NCBI RefSeq assembly: GCF_001431665.1
Contig: NZ_LLXV01000053.1
Span: 28,515 to 92,514 of the forward strand
Source: Stenotrophomonas beteli
GTDB lineage: Bacteria > Pseudomonadota > Gammaproteobacteria > Xanthomonadales > Xanthomonadaceae
Reading direction: 5' to 3'
DNA: 64,000 nucleotides
Below the pieces are notes generated by a model. It had not been told where the DNA came from and did no database searches. It saw nothing but the letters and a program-made list of their open reading frames with translations. Within the stretch, counting starts at the first letter, position 1; the number at the start of each line of letters is the position of its first letter. The position numbers were made by a program, and so were the translations under genes. Below, piece by piece: positions 1 to 7,458 of the stretch.

Positions 1-418
1 CGGCGGCCTCGCGGCACTGCACGGCCGAGCGCACGGCATGGCTGACCGGCAGTCCGCAGTCCCACAGCAGCGCGAAGAGGCGTGCCAATGCGGGCTCATG
101 AGCGAGCTGTGCCTGCGGGTCAGCGAACACCAGCAGGTCGATGTCCGACCGCGGGAACAGCTCGCCGCGCCCATAGCCGCCCACCGCGAACAGCGACAGG
201 CCACTGCCGCCCGGCAGGCAGCGCTGCCAGGCCAGGCGGATCAGATGGTCGGCGGCACGCGCACGCAGCGCCAGCAGGCGCTCGATGTTGTCACCCTGGT
301 CGAAGCGGCGGTACAGGCGCGCATCGGCCTGCTGCAGCGCCTGCCGTGCGGCAGACGCCCATTCGGGATCGTCAAGCGAATCGGCCGGCGCGTCCAGCAG
401 TGAACCCGCCGGCAGCAT
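1..418 (-). CDS. glnD: GlnD, PII uridylyltransferase, N-terminal part (cut by window edge)
   Basis: This is the first 139 codons of the bifunctional uridylyltransferase/uridylyl-removing enzyme that modifies PII proteins according to glutamine level in the cytoplasm. The reverse-strand translation contains the nucleotidyltransferase signature GGYGRGELFPRSDIDLLVF (about nt 130-190), which includes the metal-binding D-x-D pair. The ATG at 418-416 lies two bases after the map stop codon, so the two genes are probably cotranscribed; map-glnD adjacency is common in gammaproteobacteria. The rest of the catalytic region and the HD and ACT domains fall outside the window, so intactness cannot be judged. 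Confidence 0.93.
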   Translation of the reverse strand, partial: MLPAGSLLDAPADSLDDPEWASAARQALQQADARLYRRFDQGDNIERLLALRARAADHLIRLAWQRCLPGGSGLSLFAVGGYGRGELFPRSDIDLLVFADPQAQLAHEPALARLFALLWDCGLPVSHAVRSAVQCREAA

Positions 419-420
419 GC

Positions 421-1197
421 TCAGCAGACCTGCGATTCGCCGGGCGACAGGGTCAGCACGTCCACGCCGGTCTCGGTGACCGCGATCATGTGCTCCCACT
501 GCGCCGACAGCTTGCGGTCCTTGGTCACCACGGTCCAGCCATCCGGCAGCACCTTGTTGTAGCGGGTGCCCTCGTTGATCATCGGTTCGATGGTGAAGGT
601 CATGCCCGGCTGCAGCACCAGGCCCTGGCCCGGGCGGCCGTAATGCACCACCTGCGGCTCGTCGTGGTAGACCTTGCCGATGCCGTGGCCGCAGTACTCG
701 CGCACCACGCTGAAACGCTCGCCTTCGGCATAGCTCTGGATGGCATGACCGATGTCGCCCAGGGTCGCCCCCGGGCGCACCGCACGGATGCCACGCCACA
801 TGGCTTCGTAGGTGGCTTCCACCAGCCGGCGCGCCATCACCGACGGCGTGCCGACGAAGTACATGCGGCTGGTATCGCCGTGCCAGCCATCCTTGATGAC
901 GGTGACGTCGATGTTGATGATGTCGCCATCCTTGAGCACCTTCCCTTCGCTGGGAATGCCGTGGCAGATGACGTTGTTGACCGAAGTGCACACGGTCTTG
1001 GGGAAGCCGCGGTAGCCGACGTTGGCCGGAATGGCGCCCTGCACGTTCACGATGTGGTCGTGGCAGATGCGGTCCAGTTCCTCGGTAGTGACACCGGGCT
1101 TGACGTGGGGGGTGACGATGTCGAGCACTTCGCTGGCCAGGCGGCCGGCGACGCGCATCATCTCGATTTCCTGCGGGGTTTTCAGATTCACGCTCAT
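421..1197 (-). CDS. map: Methionine aminopeptidase, type I
   Basis: It removes the initiator methionine from nascent proteins in the cytoplasm. The product has 258 residues, close to the 264 of E. coli. All five dimetal ligands are visible at the E. coli numbering: D97 and D108 (INID and HGDTSR), H171 (CGHGIG), E204 (TIEPM) and E235 (QWEHM), plus the substrate histidine H79 in CHGIP. The frame stays open upstream to 1278, but MSVNLKTPQEIE at 1197 matches the family start. A promoter (-10 GATAAT at 1204-1209) ends only six bases before this ATG, so the mRNA may be leaderless. glnD follows directly. Confidence 0.97.
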   Translation of the reverse strand: MSVNLKTPQEIEMMRVAGRLASEVLDIVTPHVKPGVTTEELDRICHDHIVNVQGAIPANVGYRGFPKTVCTSVNNVICHGIPSEGKVLKDGDIINIDVTVIKDGWHGDTSRMYFVGTPSVMARRLVEATYEAMWRGIRAVRPGATLGDIGHAIQSYAEGERFSVVREYCGHGIGKVYHDEPQVVHYGRPGQGLVLQPGMTFTIEPMINEGTRYNKVLPDGWTVVTKDRKLSAQWEHMIAVTETGVDVLTLSPGESQVC

Positions 1198-1203
1198 GGC
1201 GCC

Positions 1204-1232
1204 CATTATCGCCGATCCGGCCGCAATCTGAA
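1204..1232 (-). promoter_or_regulatory. Candidate map promoter, possibly giving a leaderless mRNA
   Basis: On the minus strand there is a -35-like TTCAGA (1232-1227), a 17-bp spacer and a -10 GATAAT (1209-1204). Only GGGCGCC separates the -10 box from the ATG at 1197, and there is no Shine-Dalgarno sequence. The expected transcription start falls on or next to the start codon. Confidence 0.6.
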
Positions 1233-1290
1233 CGAACGTCACCCAACTGGCGTTGCGGGCCGTGCACGGTTCCGGCAAGGAAAGTGAAAG

Positions 1291-1329
1291 CGTGATGAGA
1301 TTCGCCCTTTCGAATCCCTATTTATCACG
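1291..1329. promoter_or_regulatory. Nested imperfect palindrome upstream of pilus genes
   Basis: CGTGAT (1291-1296) pairs with ATCACG (1324-1329), and inside it GATTCG (1299-1304) pairs with CGAATC (1311-1316) around the loop CCCTTT. It lies in the AT-richer divergent region between map and the first pilus gene, about 110 bp before that start. It could be a regulator-binding site or part of the pilus promoter. I see no clear -35/-10 pair, so this is a candidate only. Confidence 0.4.
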
Positions 1330-1435
1330 GATTACAGACACTTAGCCGCACAAGCTGGCGCCGACCGTCGTCAAAGCGGCCTGAACCTGCCGCCTTCGCC
1401 TTGTTCAACGGACCTTCGGGTCAGGGAGGTTGTCC

Positions 1436-1966
1436 ATGCGATCCCCGCTTCGTTCCCCGCTTGCCTGGGCCCTGGGCGCGCTCCTGCTGAACGGTCCGGC
1501 GCTGGCTGCCGACACCACCACCTTCAATGTCACTCTGGTGGTCACCAAGGCCTGCACCATCACCGCCGCAGCGGCCACCAACGTTGACTTCGGCACCGCC
1601 GCCTCGACCACCGCCACCCCCACCCTGGGCCAGGGTACGGTGACCGCGCAGTGCTCGGCACTGACGCCCTACTCGATTGCGCTGAATGCGGGCGCCAACG
1701 CCGGCACTGCCAACGACGTCACCACCCGCCGCATGAAGAACACCAATGCGGCCGTGACCGCCAACAACTTCGTTGGCTACCAGCTCTACCAGGACGCCGC
1801 ACACACCCTGGTCTGGGGCGCCACCACCGGCACCAACACCCAGGCCGGCATCGGTACCGGCCTGGCGGTGCCCTACATCGTCTACGGCCAGATCCTGAAC
1901 CTGAGCACCAACAACCCGGCCACCGGCAACTACCTGGATACGGTCACCGCCACGATCACCTATTGA
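1436..1966 (+). CDS. Spore coat U domain pilus subunit (CsuA/B-like)
   Basis: Predicted structural subunit of an archaic (Csu-type) chaperone-usher pilus, secreted and assembled on the cell surface. The 176-residue product has a signal peptide ending ALAAD, a donor-strand-like N terminus (TTTFNVTLVVTKACTIT), paired cysteines and the C terminus VTATITY typical of spore coat protein U subunits. The start at 1436 is preceded by a strong AGGGAGG six bases upstream. Its TGA shares one base with the ATG of the chaperone gene. It leads the gene set subunit, chaperone, usher, tip subunit. Csu loci often have several minor subunits; only one is present here before the chaperone. Confidence 0.85.
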   Translation: MRSPLRSPLAWALGALLLNGPALAADTTTFNVTLVVTKACTITAAAATNVDFGTAASTTATPTLGQGTVTAQCSALTPYSIALNAGANAGTANDVTTRRMKNTNAAVTANNFVGYQLYQDAAHTLVWGATTGTNTQAGIGTGLAVPYIVYGQILNLSTNNPATGNYLDTVTATITY

Positions 1967-2733
1967 TGGAGCACGCCCGCATGGCCGGACCCCGCCCGTG
2001 GCGCGCCACCGGCGTGGCGCTGCTCGCCCTGAGCCTGCTGCTCGCCCTGAGCCTGCTGCTCGCCACCGCCGCCGGCGCCACCAGCCTGCAGGTCGCCCCC
2101 ACCAGCCTGCAGCTCGAAGCCCGCCAACGCGCAGGCGAACTGTGGCTGACCAACAGTGGCACCTCGCCGGTCAGGCTGCAGGTACGCGTATTCCGCTGGG
2201 TGCAGCAGGACGGGCAGGAACAGCTGCTGCCCACCGACGAGCTGCTGGCCACCCCGCCGATGCAGGAACTGGCCGCCGGCCAGCAACAGCTGGTGCGGGT
2301 GTTGCGCCCGCTCAACCAGCCGCCGGAGGCCCAGCGCTACTACCGGCTGATCGTCGACGAAGTGGCCGACCTGGCGACCCGCGCCAACGGCATGCAGTTC
2401 GTGCTGCGCTATTCGATCCCGGTGTTCGTGCAGCCCTCCGGCGGCAAGCTCGCGCCACAGCTGGCCGCGCGCCTGGTCCGGCTGGAGGACGGCCGCAACG
2501 GAGTGGAAGTGGCCAACACCGGCAACAGCTATGCGCAGATCGCCGACCTCGCGCTGGGCAGCACGCAGCGCCCGCGCATCGTGCACCCGGGGCTGCTGGG
2601 CTACGTGCTGCCCGGGCAGGTGATGCGCTGGCCGATCGAGCGCACCGCGATCGACCGCGACAACGACCAGATCACGGCCAAGCTCAATGGCGAATCGGAA
2701 CAGACGCCCCTCTCGCCAGCACCGGCTCGCTGA
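1966..2733 (+). CDS. Periplasmic pilus chaperone (CsuC-like)
   Basis: Predicted PapD-like chaperone of 255 residues that donates a strand to folding subunits in the periplasm and delivers them to the usher. After a long hydrophobic leader come the Ig-like features TSLQVAPTSLQLE, GELWLTNSGTSPVRLQVRVF and RYYRLIVDEV. The ATG at 1966 overlaps the upstream TGA by one base; an in-frame ATG at 1981 is an alternative. The signal peptide is lengthened by a tandem 18-bp repeat. The 3' end overlaps the usher start at 2687 by 47 bp, which indicates translational coupling. Confidence 0.85.
   Translation: MEHARMAGPRPWRATGVALLALSLLLALSLLLATAAGATSLQVAPTSLQLEARQRAGELWLTNSGTSPVRLQVRVFRWVQQDGQEQLLPTDELLATPPMQELAAGQQQLVRVLRPLNQPPEAQRYYRLIVDEVADLATRANGMQFVLRYSIPVFVQPSGGKLAPQLAARLVRLEDGRNGVEVANTGNSYAQIADLALGSTQRPRIVHPGLLGYVLPGQVMRWPIERTAIDRDNDQITAKLNGESEQTPLSPAPAR
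2021..2064 (+). repeat. 18-bp tandem repeat (2.4 copies) in chaperone signal peptide
   Basis: The unit TGCTCGCCCTGAGCCTGC occurs at 2021-2038 and 2039-2056, with a partial third copy at 2057-2064. It encodes a repeated hydrophobic stretch (LLALSL) in the chaperone leader. As the unit is a multiple of three, copy-number change would alter leader length without shifting the frame. Confidence 0.95.
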
Positions 2734-5119
2734 GGCGTTGATGGGCGCGCTGCTGGCTGCGCTGGCTCCTGCGGCGACCGAGGCCGCCGATGTGCCCAGC
2801 ATCGCGGCCGCCGGGGCTGCAGATGCCTCGGGCGTGTCGGCCGATGCGATCCTGCCACCGCCAACACCGCTGACCGCCGGCCAGACGCTGTACCTGGACG
2901 TGTCGCTCAACAGCACGCCGCGCGGCCTGCTGCCGTTCACCGAGAACCGCGGCCGCCTGCAGGCCAGCCCCGAGGTGCTGCGCCAGCTCGGCTTCAATGC
3001 CAGCGGTGATGCCCCGGTCTACCTGGACCAGATCAGCGGCGCGGTAGTGCGTTACGACGCGCACATGCAGACCCTGGCGCTGGACGTGCCACTGGACCAG
3101 CTGACCCTGCCAACCACCGTGCTCAGCCGCCCACAGACCCGCGCACTGGCCGGCACGGCCTCGCCGGGCCTGCTGCTCAACTACGACGTGTATGGCAGCC
3201 GCGTGGATACGCTCGGCAATCTCAGCCTCAGCTCGGAACTGCGCCTGTTCGGCATCGGCAACGGCACCTTCGAGAACACCGCGGTCAGCCGTCGCTACCA
3301 GCAGCCGGGTGATCGTCGCTGGCGCGGCGAGAGCGTACGCCTGGACACCCGCTGGAGCCTGGACTTCCCCGACCAGGCACTGACCCTGGACGTCGGCGAC
3401 TTCTACAGCGGCTTTGTCGACTGGACCCGCCCGGTGCGCCTGGGCGGCCTGCAGATCGGCCGCAACTACGGCCTGCAGCCCTATCGCGTGTTGACGCCAA
3501 CGCCGAGCTTCCTCGGCCAGGCGGTGGTGCCGTCCACGGTCGAGCTGTACGTCGATGGCCTGCGCCAGTACAGCGGCCAGGTACCGGTCGGCCCGTTCCA
3601 GCTGGGCGCCCAGCCCGGTATCAGCGGAACCGGCACCGCGCAGGTGGTGGTGACCGACGCGTTCGGCCGCATGCAGACTCTGGATTTCAGCTTCTACGGC
3701 ACCCAGCAATTGCTGGCCAAGGGCCTGTCGGACTGGTCGGCCGGCATTGGCCGCCTGCGCGAGGATTTCGGCCAACGCTCGTTCGCCTACGATGATCGCA
3801 CCGTGGCCAGTGCCAGCTGGCGCGGCGGCGTCAGCGACGCCTTCACCGGCGAGGCGCATGCCGAAGGCGGCGGTGGCCTGGCCCAGGCCGGCCTCGGCGG
3901 CTGGTGGCTGCTCGGCGGCGCGGGAGTGTTCAATGCCGGCTACGCGCGCAGCGGCTACCACGGCCTGCAGGGCGGGCAATGGGCGCTGGGCTACAGCTGG
4001 AACAACCGTCGCTTCAACGTCAACCTGCGCAGCGTGCGCAGCCATGGCGACTATCGCGACCTGGGCGCACTGCAGGGCAACCTGCCACCGGACATCAGCG
4101 ACCAGGCCACGGTCGGCGCCGCCCTGCTGCAGCTGGGCACGCTCAGCGCCAGCTACCTGCGCCTGCGCTATCCCGACGGCGAGGACAACCGTTACGCCAG
4201 CCTGTTCTGGTCGCGCACCTGGAGCCAGCGCTGGTCGGCCTACCTGTCGCTGAACCAGAACCTGGACAACAGCGATGATCGCAGCCTCTATCTGTCAGTC
4301 ACCGCCAGCCTGGGCAACAACCGCCAGGCCAGCCTGTCCAGCCAACGCAACGGCGACAGCCAGAGCTGGGTGGCCGATGTCACCCAGCCGGTGCCCGGCG
4401 ATGGCAGCGCTGGCGGCGTCGGCTGGCGCGCCCAGGTGCGCCATGGCGAGGCGGGCAGCGGCGGCCTGGCCGAAGTCGGCATCCTCAACGGGGTCGGCCG
4501 CTATTCGCTGGGCGCCTCGCGCCAGGGCGGCCTGAACCATGCCTACGCCAGCGCCAGCGGCAGCCTGGTGTGGATGGGCGGGAATGCCTTCGCGACCCGC
4601 GAGGTCTCCGACGCGTTCGCGGTGATCAGTACCAACGGCGTGGGCGGCGTGCCGGTACGGCTGGAAAACCGGCTGATCGGCGTCACCGATGATCGCGGCC
4701 TGCTGCTGGTCAGTCCACTGCTGTCCTGGCAGCGCAACCGGGTCTCGATCGACACCCTGGACCTGCCCGAGGACATGCGCGCCGACCGCATCGAAGACTG
4801 GGTGACCCCGCGCCAGCGCGCGGGCACCCGGGTGAGCTTCGAACTGCGCTCGCGGCCCGCGCTGAGCCTGACCCTGCACGGCATGGACGGGCAGCCACTG
4901 GAGGTGGGCAGCGAAGTGCAACTGCCCGACGGGCGGCAGGCGCTGGTGGGCTACGACGGCCTGCTGTACCTGGAAGACGTGGCCGCTGGCAGCGTGCTGT
5001 ACATCACTACCAGCCGCGGCCAATGCCGGGTGAAGGTACCCGACCTGCCCAAGGTGGTGGCGTCCGGCGCGCGGCCGAAGCCGGCACCGCTGGCGTGCAT
5101 CCCGGAGGTGGCGCCATGA
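2687..5119 (+). CDS. Outer-membrane pilus usher (CsuD-like)
   Basis: Predicted 810-residue usher, a beta-barrel that catalyses subunit polymerisation and secretion through the outer membrane. Visible are an N-terminal export region (ALMGALLAALAPAATEAAD), the periplasmic N-domain (LYLDVSLNSTPRGLLPF), barrel strands (SLSSELRLFG, VELYVDGLRQYSGQVPVGPF) and a C-terminal domain ending in a cysteine pair (GQCRVKV and LACIPE). The ATG at 2687 gives a basic n-region; the ATG at 2741, preceded by GAGG, is an alternative with a shorter leader. It overlaps the chaperone gene by 47 bp and the next gene by ATGA. Length and order fit archaic pili of the Acinetobacter Csu type. Confidence 0.9.
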   Translation: MANRNRRPSRQHRLAEALMGALLAALAPAATEAADVPSIAAAGAADASGVSADAILPPPTPLTAGQTLYLDVSLNSTPRGLLPFTENRGRLQASPEVLRQLGFNASGDAPVYLDQISGAVVRYDAHMQTLALDVPLDQLTLPTTVLSRPQTRALAGTASPGLLLNYDVYGSRVDTLGNLSLSSELRLFGIGNGTFENTAVSRRYQQPGDRRWRGESVRLDTRWSLDFPDQALTLDVGDFYSGFVDWTRPVRLGGLQIGRNYGLQPYRVLTPTPSFLGQAVVPSTVELYVDGLRQYSGQVPVGPFQLGAQPGISGTGTAQVVVTDAFGRMQTLDFSFYGTQQLLAKGLSDWSAGIGRLREDFGQRSFAYDDRTVASASWRGGVSDAFTGEAHAEGGGGLAQAGLGGWWLLGGAGVFNAGYARSGYHGLQGGQWALGYSWNNRRFNVNLRSVRSHGDYRDLGALQGNLPPDISDQATVGAALLQLGTLSASYLRLRYPDGEDNRYASLFWSRTWSQRWSAYLSLNQNLDNSDDRSLYLSVTASLGNNRQASLSSQRNGDSQSWVADVTQPVPGDGSAGGVGWRAQVRHGEAGSGGLAEVGILNGVGRYSLGASRQGGLNHAYASASGSLVWMGGNAFATREVSDAFAVISTNGVGGVPVRLENRLIGVTDDRGLLLVSPLLSWQRNRVSIDTLDLPEDMRADRIEDWVTPRQRAGTRVSFELRSRPALSLTLHGMDGQPLEVGSEVQLPDGRQALVGYDGLLYLEDVAAGSVLYITTSRGQCRVKVPDLPKVVASGARPKPAPLACIPEVAP

Positions 5120-6153
5120 GGACGCTGCTGCTGGGCCTGCTGCTGCTCGCTGGCCTGCTGGCGGCGGCGCCGGCGCGCGCCACCGCGGTATGCACCGCGA
5201 TCGCCGACCCGACGCTGCCGTTCGGCAACGTCAACAGCAACGCCCCCGGCGCGACCACCGGCACGCTCAACATCACGGTGACCTGCACCACCGCTGCGCT
5301 GAGCCTGCTGGCCACCACCGGCGTGCGGGTCTGCGTGGGCATCGGCGCCGGCAGCGGCGGCGGCAGCAGTTCCACCTGGCGCACCCTGCAGACCAGCACC
5401 AGCGACAGCATGAACTTCCAGCTCTACAACACCTCCAACTTCAGCCAGGTGACCGGGCTGACGCCGCGCGGCACGCCGCCGGCGCAGGAACTGACCATGA
5501 CCTACAACGTGCCGTTGCTGACCGGCGGCAGCGGCGCGCAGGCCACCCAGCTGTTCGCGCAGATCCCGGCCAACCAGGTGCTGGCCTCCGGCGCCTACAG
5601 CAGCACCTTCAGTGGGGCGAACGTGGTGCTGACCTGGGCCTGGAACGAAGTGCTGCTCGGCACCGCCACCGTGCCGGCCACCTGCAATGGCGGTGCCACC
5701 GGCACCAACAGTGCCAGCGCGGCCTTCAGCTTCACCGCCACCGCCAATGTGCTGCCGCAGTGCGGCAGCTACGTCACCACCACCATGAACTTCGGCAATG
5801 TCACCGGCGGCATTGCCGCCAACATCGACCGGACCGCCACGCTGACCCTGACCTGCCTGAAGAACACCGCCTACCAGGTCAGCCTCAACAACGGACAGAA
5901 CAACCCCACGGCCACCAGCACACGGCGCATGGCCACCATCATCGGCGGCAGCACCTACTACCTCACCTACGAGCTGTACCGCGATTCCACGCGCACCCAG
6001 CGCTGGGGCAACACCCTGGCCGTGGATACCGCCAGCGGCACCGGAACCGGCAGCGCGCAGCAGCTGACCATCTATGGCCGGGTGCCGCCGGTCACCGGCC
6101 AGCCACCGGCGGGCACCTACAACGACGTGGTGCAGGTGACGATCACCTACTGA
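5116..6153 (+). CDS. Two-domain spore coat U protein, probable pilus tip adhesin (CsuE-like)
   Basis: The 345-residue exported protein contains two spore-coat-U-type domains, one beginning near AVCTAIADPTLPFG and one near VLPQCGSYVTTTMNFG, and ends in VQVTITY. In Acinetobacter the two-domain CsuE caps the pilus and mediates adhesion to abiotic surfaces. Similar architecture and position after the usher suggest the same role here, by inference. The signal peptide is MRTLLLGLLLLAGLLAAAPARA. The ATG at 5116 overlaps the usher TGA (ATGA) and has GGAGGT seven bases upstream. It is Ser/Thr/Gly-rich, as expected for a surface subunit. Confidence 0.82.
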   Translation: MRTLLLGLLLLAGLLAAAPARATAVCTAIADPTLPFGNVNSNAPGATTGTLNITVTCTTAALSLLATTGVRVCVGIGAGSGGGSSSTWRTLQTSTSDSMNFQLYNTSNFSQVTGLTPRGTPPAQELTMTYNVPLLTGGSGAQATQLFAQIPANQVLASGAYSSTFSGANVVLTWAWNEVLLGTATVPATCNGGATGTNSASAAFSFTATANVLPQCGSYVTTTMNFGNVTGGIAANIDRTATLTLTCLKNTAYQVSLNNGQNNPTATSTRRMATIIGGSTYYLTYELYRDSTRTQRWGNTLAVDTASGTGTGSAQQLTIYGRVPPVTGQPPAGTYNDVVQVTITY

Positions 6154-6295
6154 CCTGCCTGCCGACCAACGGTCTGCACCCACCCGGCCGCCTCCTGGCA
6201 GGTGGATGCTGGCATGAAGCAATCGAGCAAGCTCTACAGTTCCAGCCGATCCAGCCGATACCGCGCAGCGAGTCCTGACGCAGGGTGGTTGGCTG

Positions 6296-6541
6296 GTGAT
6301 TCGCGCACTTCTGATCGGGGCGATACTGTTCGCCAGCACGCCCGCATGGGCTGAACCCGGCACCACGCCACTGCAGATCCGGCTCACCGTGGTGGAAGCA
6401 TGCAGCGGCGAAGCCGGCAGCAGCCGTTGCCCGGTCCCGCAGCAACGCAGCGACGCACCGCAGCTGCCCGCCCAGGTCCGCGATCTGGCACCACCACCCG
6501 CCAACGAAGAACCGGTGCCTGCCGTGACCGTCATCTACTGA
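6296..6541 (+). CDS. 81-residue mini pilus subunit
   Basis: Small exported protein starting at GTG 6296, with the signal peptide MIRALLIGAILFASTPAWA. After it comes a donor-strand-like segment (TTPLQIRLTVVEACSG), two cysteines and the terminal AVTVIY, resembling the first and last strands of the larger subunits. The central strands are missing, so it is either a minimal subunit or the remnant of one collapsed by an internal deletion. The reading frame is intact and its TGA shares a base with the next ATG, arguing for translation with the chaperone that follows. The 142-bp gap upstream suggests a separate promoter, though I see no clear one. Confidence 0.65.
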   Translation: MIRALLIGAILFASTPAWAEPGTTPLQIRLTVVEACSGEAGSSRCPVPQQRSDAPQLPAQVRDLAPPPANEEPVPAVTVIY

Positions 6542-7239
6542 TGCGTACGGCGCTGATCCTGCTGGCGTCGCTGCTGGCGATGCCCGCCGCTGCACTGGAC
6601 CTGTCCCCCACTACCCTGCAGCTGCCCGTCGAAGGCGGCCGCACCGAGCTGTGGCTGTACAACCCCGGCCCCGGCCACTGGCGGGGCCAGGTGCGGGTGC
6701 TGGCCTGGGAACAACAGGTGGATGCCGAACGGCTGCGGCCGACCAGGCAGATCCTGGCCAGCCCGGTCCAGCTGGATCTTGCCGCGGGCGCTCGGCAGCG
6801 CGTCTGGCTGCTGCCCGGCCGGCCCGAGGCAGCCTCGGTTGAACAGGCCTACCGGATCGTGCTGGAGCCCAGCCAGGCCGGCCTGCCACGCTACTCGCTG
6901 CCCCTGTTCCGCGGCCAGGCCGCACCGCAGGCGCAACCACGCGTGCAGGCCCGGATCGACTCCGGCGCGTCGCAGCCTTACCTGCGATTGAGCAACATCG
7001 GCCCGTTGCACGCCCGGCTGCACGACCTGGTGTTCGTTGCCGATGACGGCCAGCGCACCCTGCTGCTGCCGGGGCTGGCCGGCTATCTGCTGGCCGGGCA
7101 CGAGCGCCGCTGGGCGCTGCCGGCCCGGCCGGACGGCTACCATGGCGGGCGCTTCCACGCCCGGTTGCAGGATGGCCGCCAGGTCGACCTGACCGCGCCG
7201 GACCCCACAATTGCAACGAGCGCACCAAGCGGGCTATAA
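6541..7239 (+). CDS. Second periplasmic pilus chaperone
   Basis: A 232-residue PapD-like chaperone with the signal peptide MRTALILLASLLAMPAAA and Ig-like signatures LDLSPTTLQLPVEGGRTELWLYN and RLSNIGPLHARLHDL. It is divergent from the first chaperone (1966-2733) but of the same family. It starts one base into the stop codon of the mini-subunit, so the two form a unit. Its stop codon TAA (7237-7239) lies inside the -10 box of the rpsB promoter. There is no second usher, so it probably serves the upstream usher or is a duplicated leftover. Confidence 0.8.
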   Translation: MRTALILLASLLAMPAAALDLSPTTLQLPVEGGRTELWLYNPGPGHWRGQVRVLAWEQQVDAERLRPTRQILASPVQLDLAAGARQRVWLLPGRPEAASVEQAYRIVLEPSQAGLPRYSLPLFRGQAAPQAQPRVQARIDSGASQPYLRLSNIGPLHARLHDLVFVADDGQRTLLLPGLAGYLLAGHERRWALPARPDGYHGGRFHARLQDGRQVDLTAPDPTIATSAPSGL

Positions 7240-7240
7240 T
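7211..7240 (+). promoter_or_regulatory. rpsB promoter, embedded in the 3' end of the pilus chaperone gene
   Basis: TTGCAA (7211-7216), an 18-bp spacer and a perfect TATAAT (7235-7240) make one of the best sigma-70-like promoters in the window. The chaperone stop codon TAA at 7237-7239 is part of the -10 hexamer. Transcription would start near 7247 and give a leader of about 210 nt before rpsB. Confidence 0.8.
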
Positions 7241-7246
7241 CGACCG

Positions 7247-7458
7247 GATTCCTGCCGCCAGCGTGCGCTGGACCCCGTCCACACCGGACGTCACCGGTGA
7301 ATCCACACCTGCTGCCCCCATCCGTGCCGGGGTGCTCCGCGAGGAGTTCGGCCACGGAGGCAACAGGGAAGCCCAACCCCGGAACCGATCGCGCTTCCAT
7401 GCGCCCGCATACCCAATCCCGCGGGCGGAATCGCTGGTTCCCCATCAGGAGTATTGCA
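7247..7458 (+). promoter_or_regulatory. rpsB 5' leader, candidate S2 autoregulatory region
   Basis: About 210 nt separate the predicted transcription start from the rpsB ATG and hold no convincing gene. In gammaproteobacteria the rpsB mRNA leader is known to bind S2 for autogenous control. This leader has GC-rich, self-complementary stretches (for example CACCGG...CCGGTG around 7281-7302) and ends with AGGAG (7447-7451) seven bases before the start. I could not verify a match to the known leader fold. Confidence 0.4.

Noticed and set aside
2684..4045. 453-codon open frame antisense to the usher gene
   Set aside because: Opposite-strand shadow of a well-supported usher.
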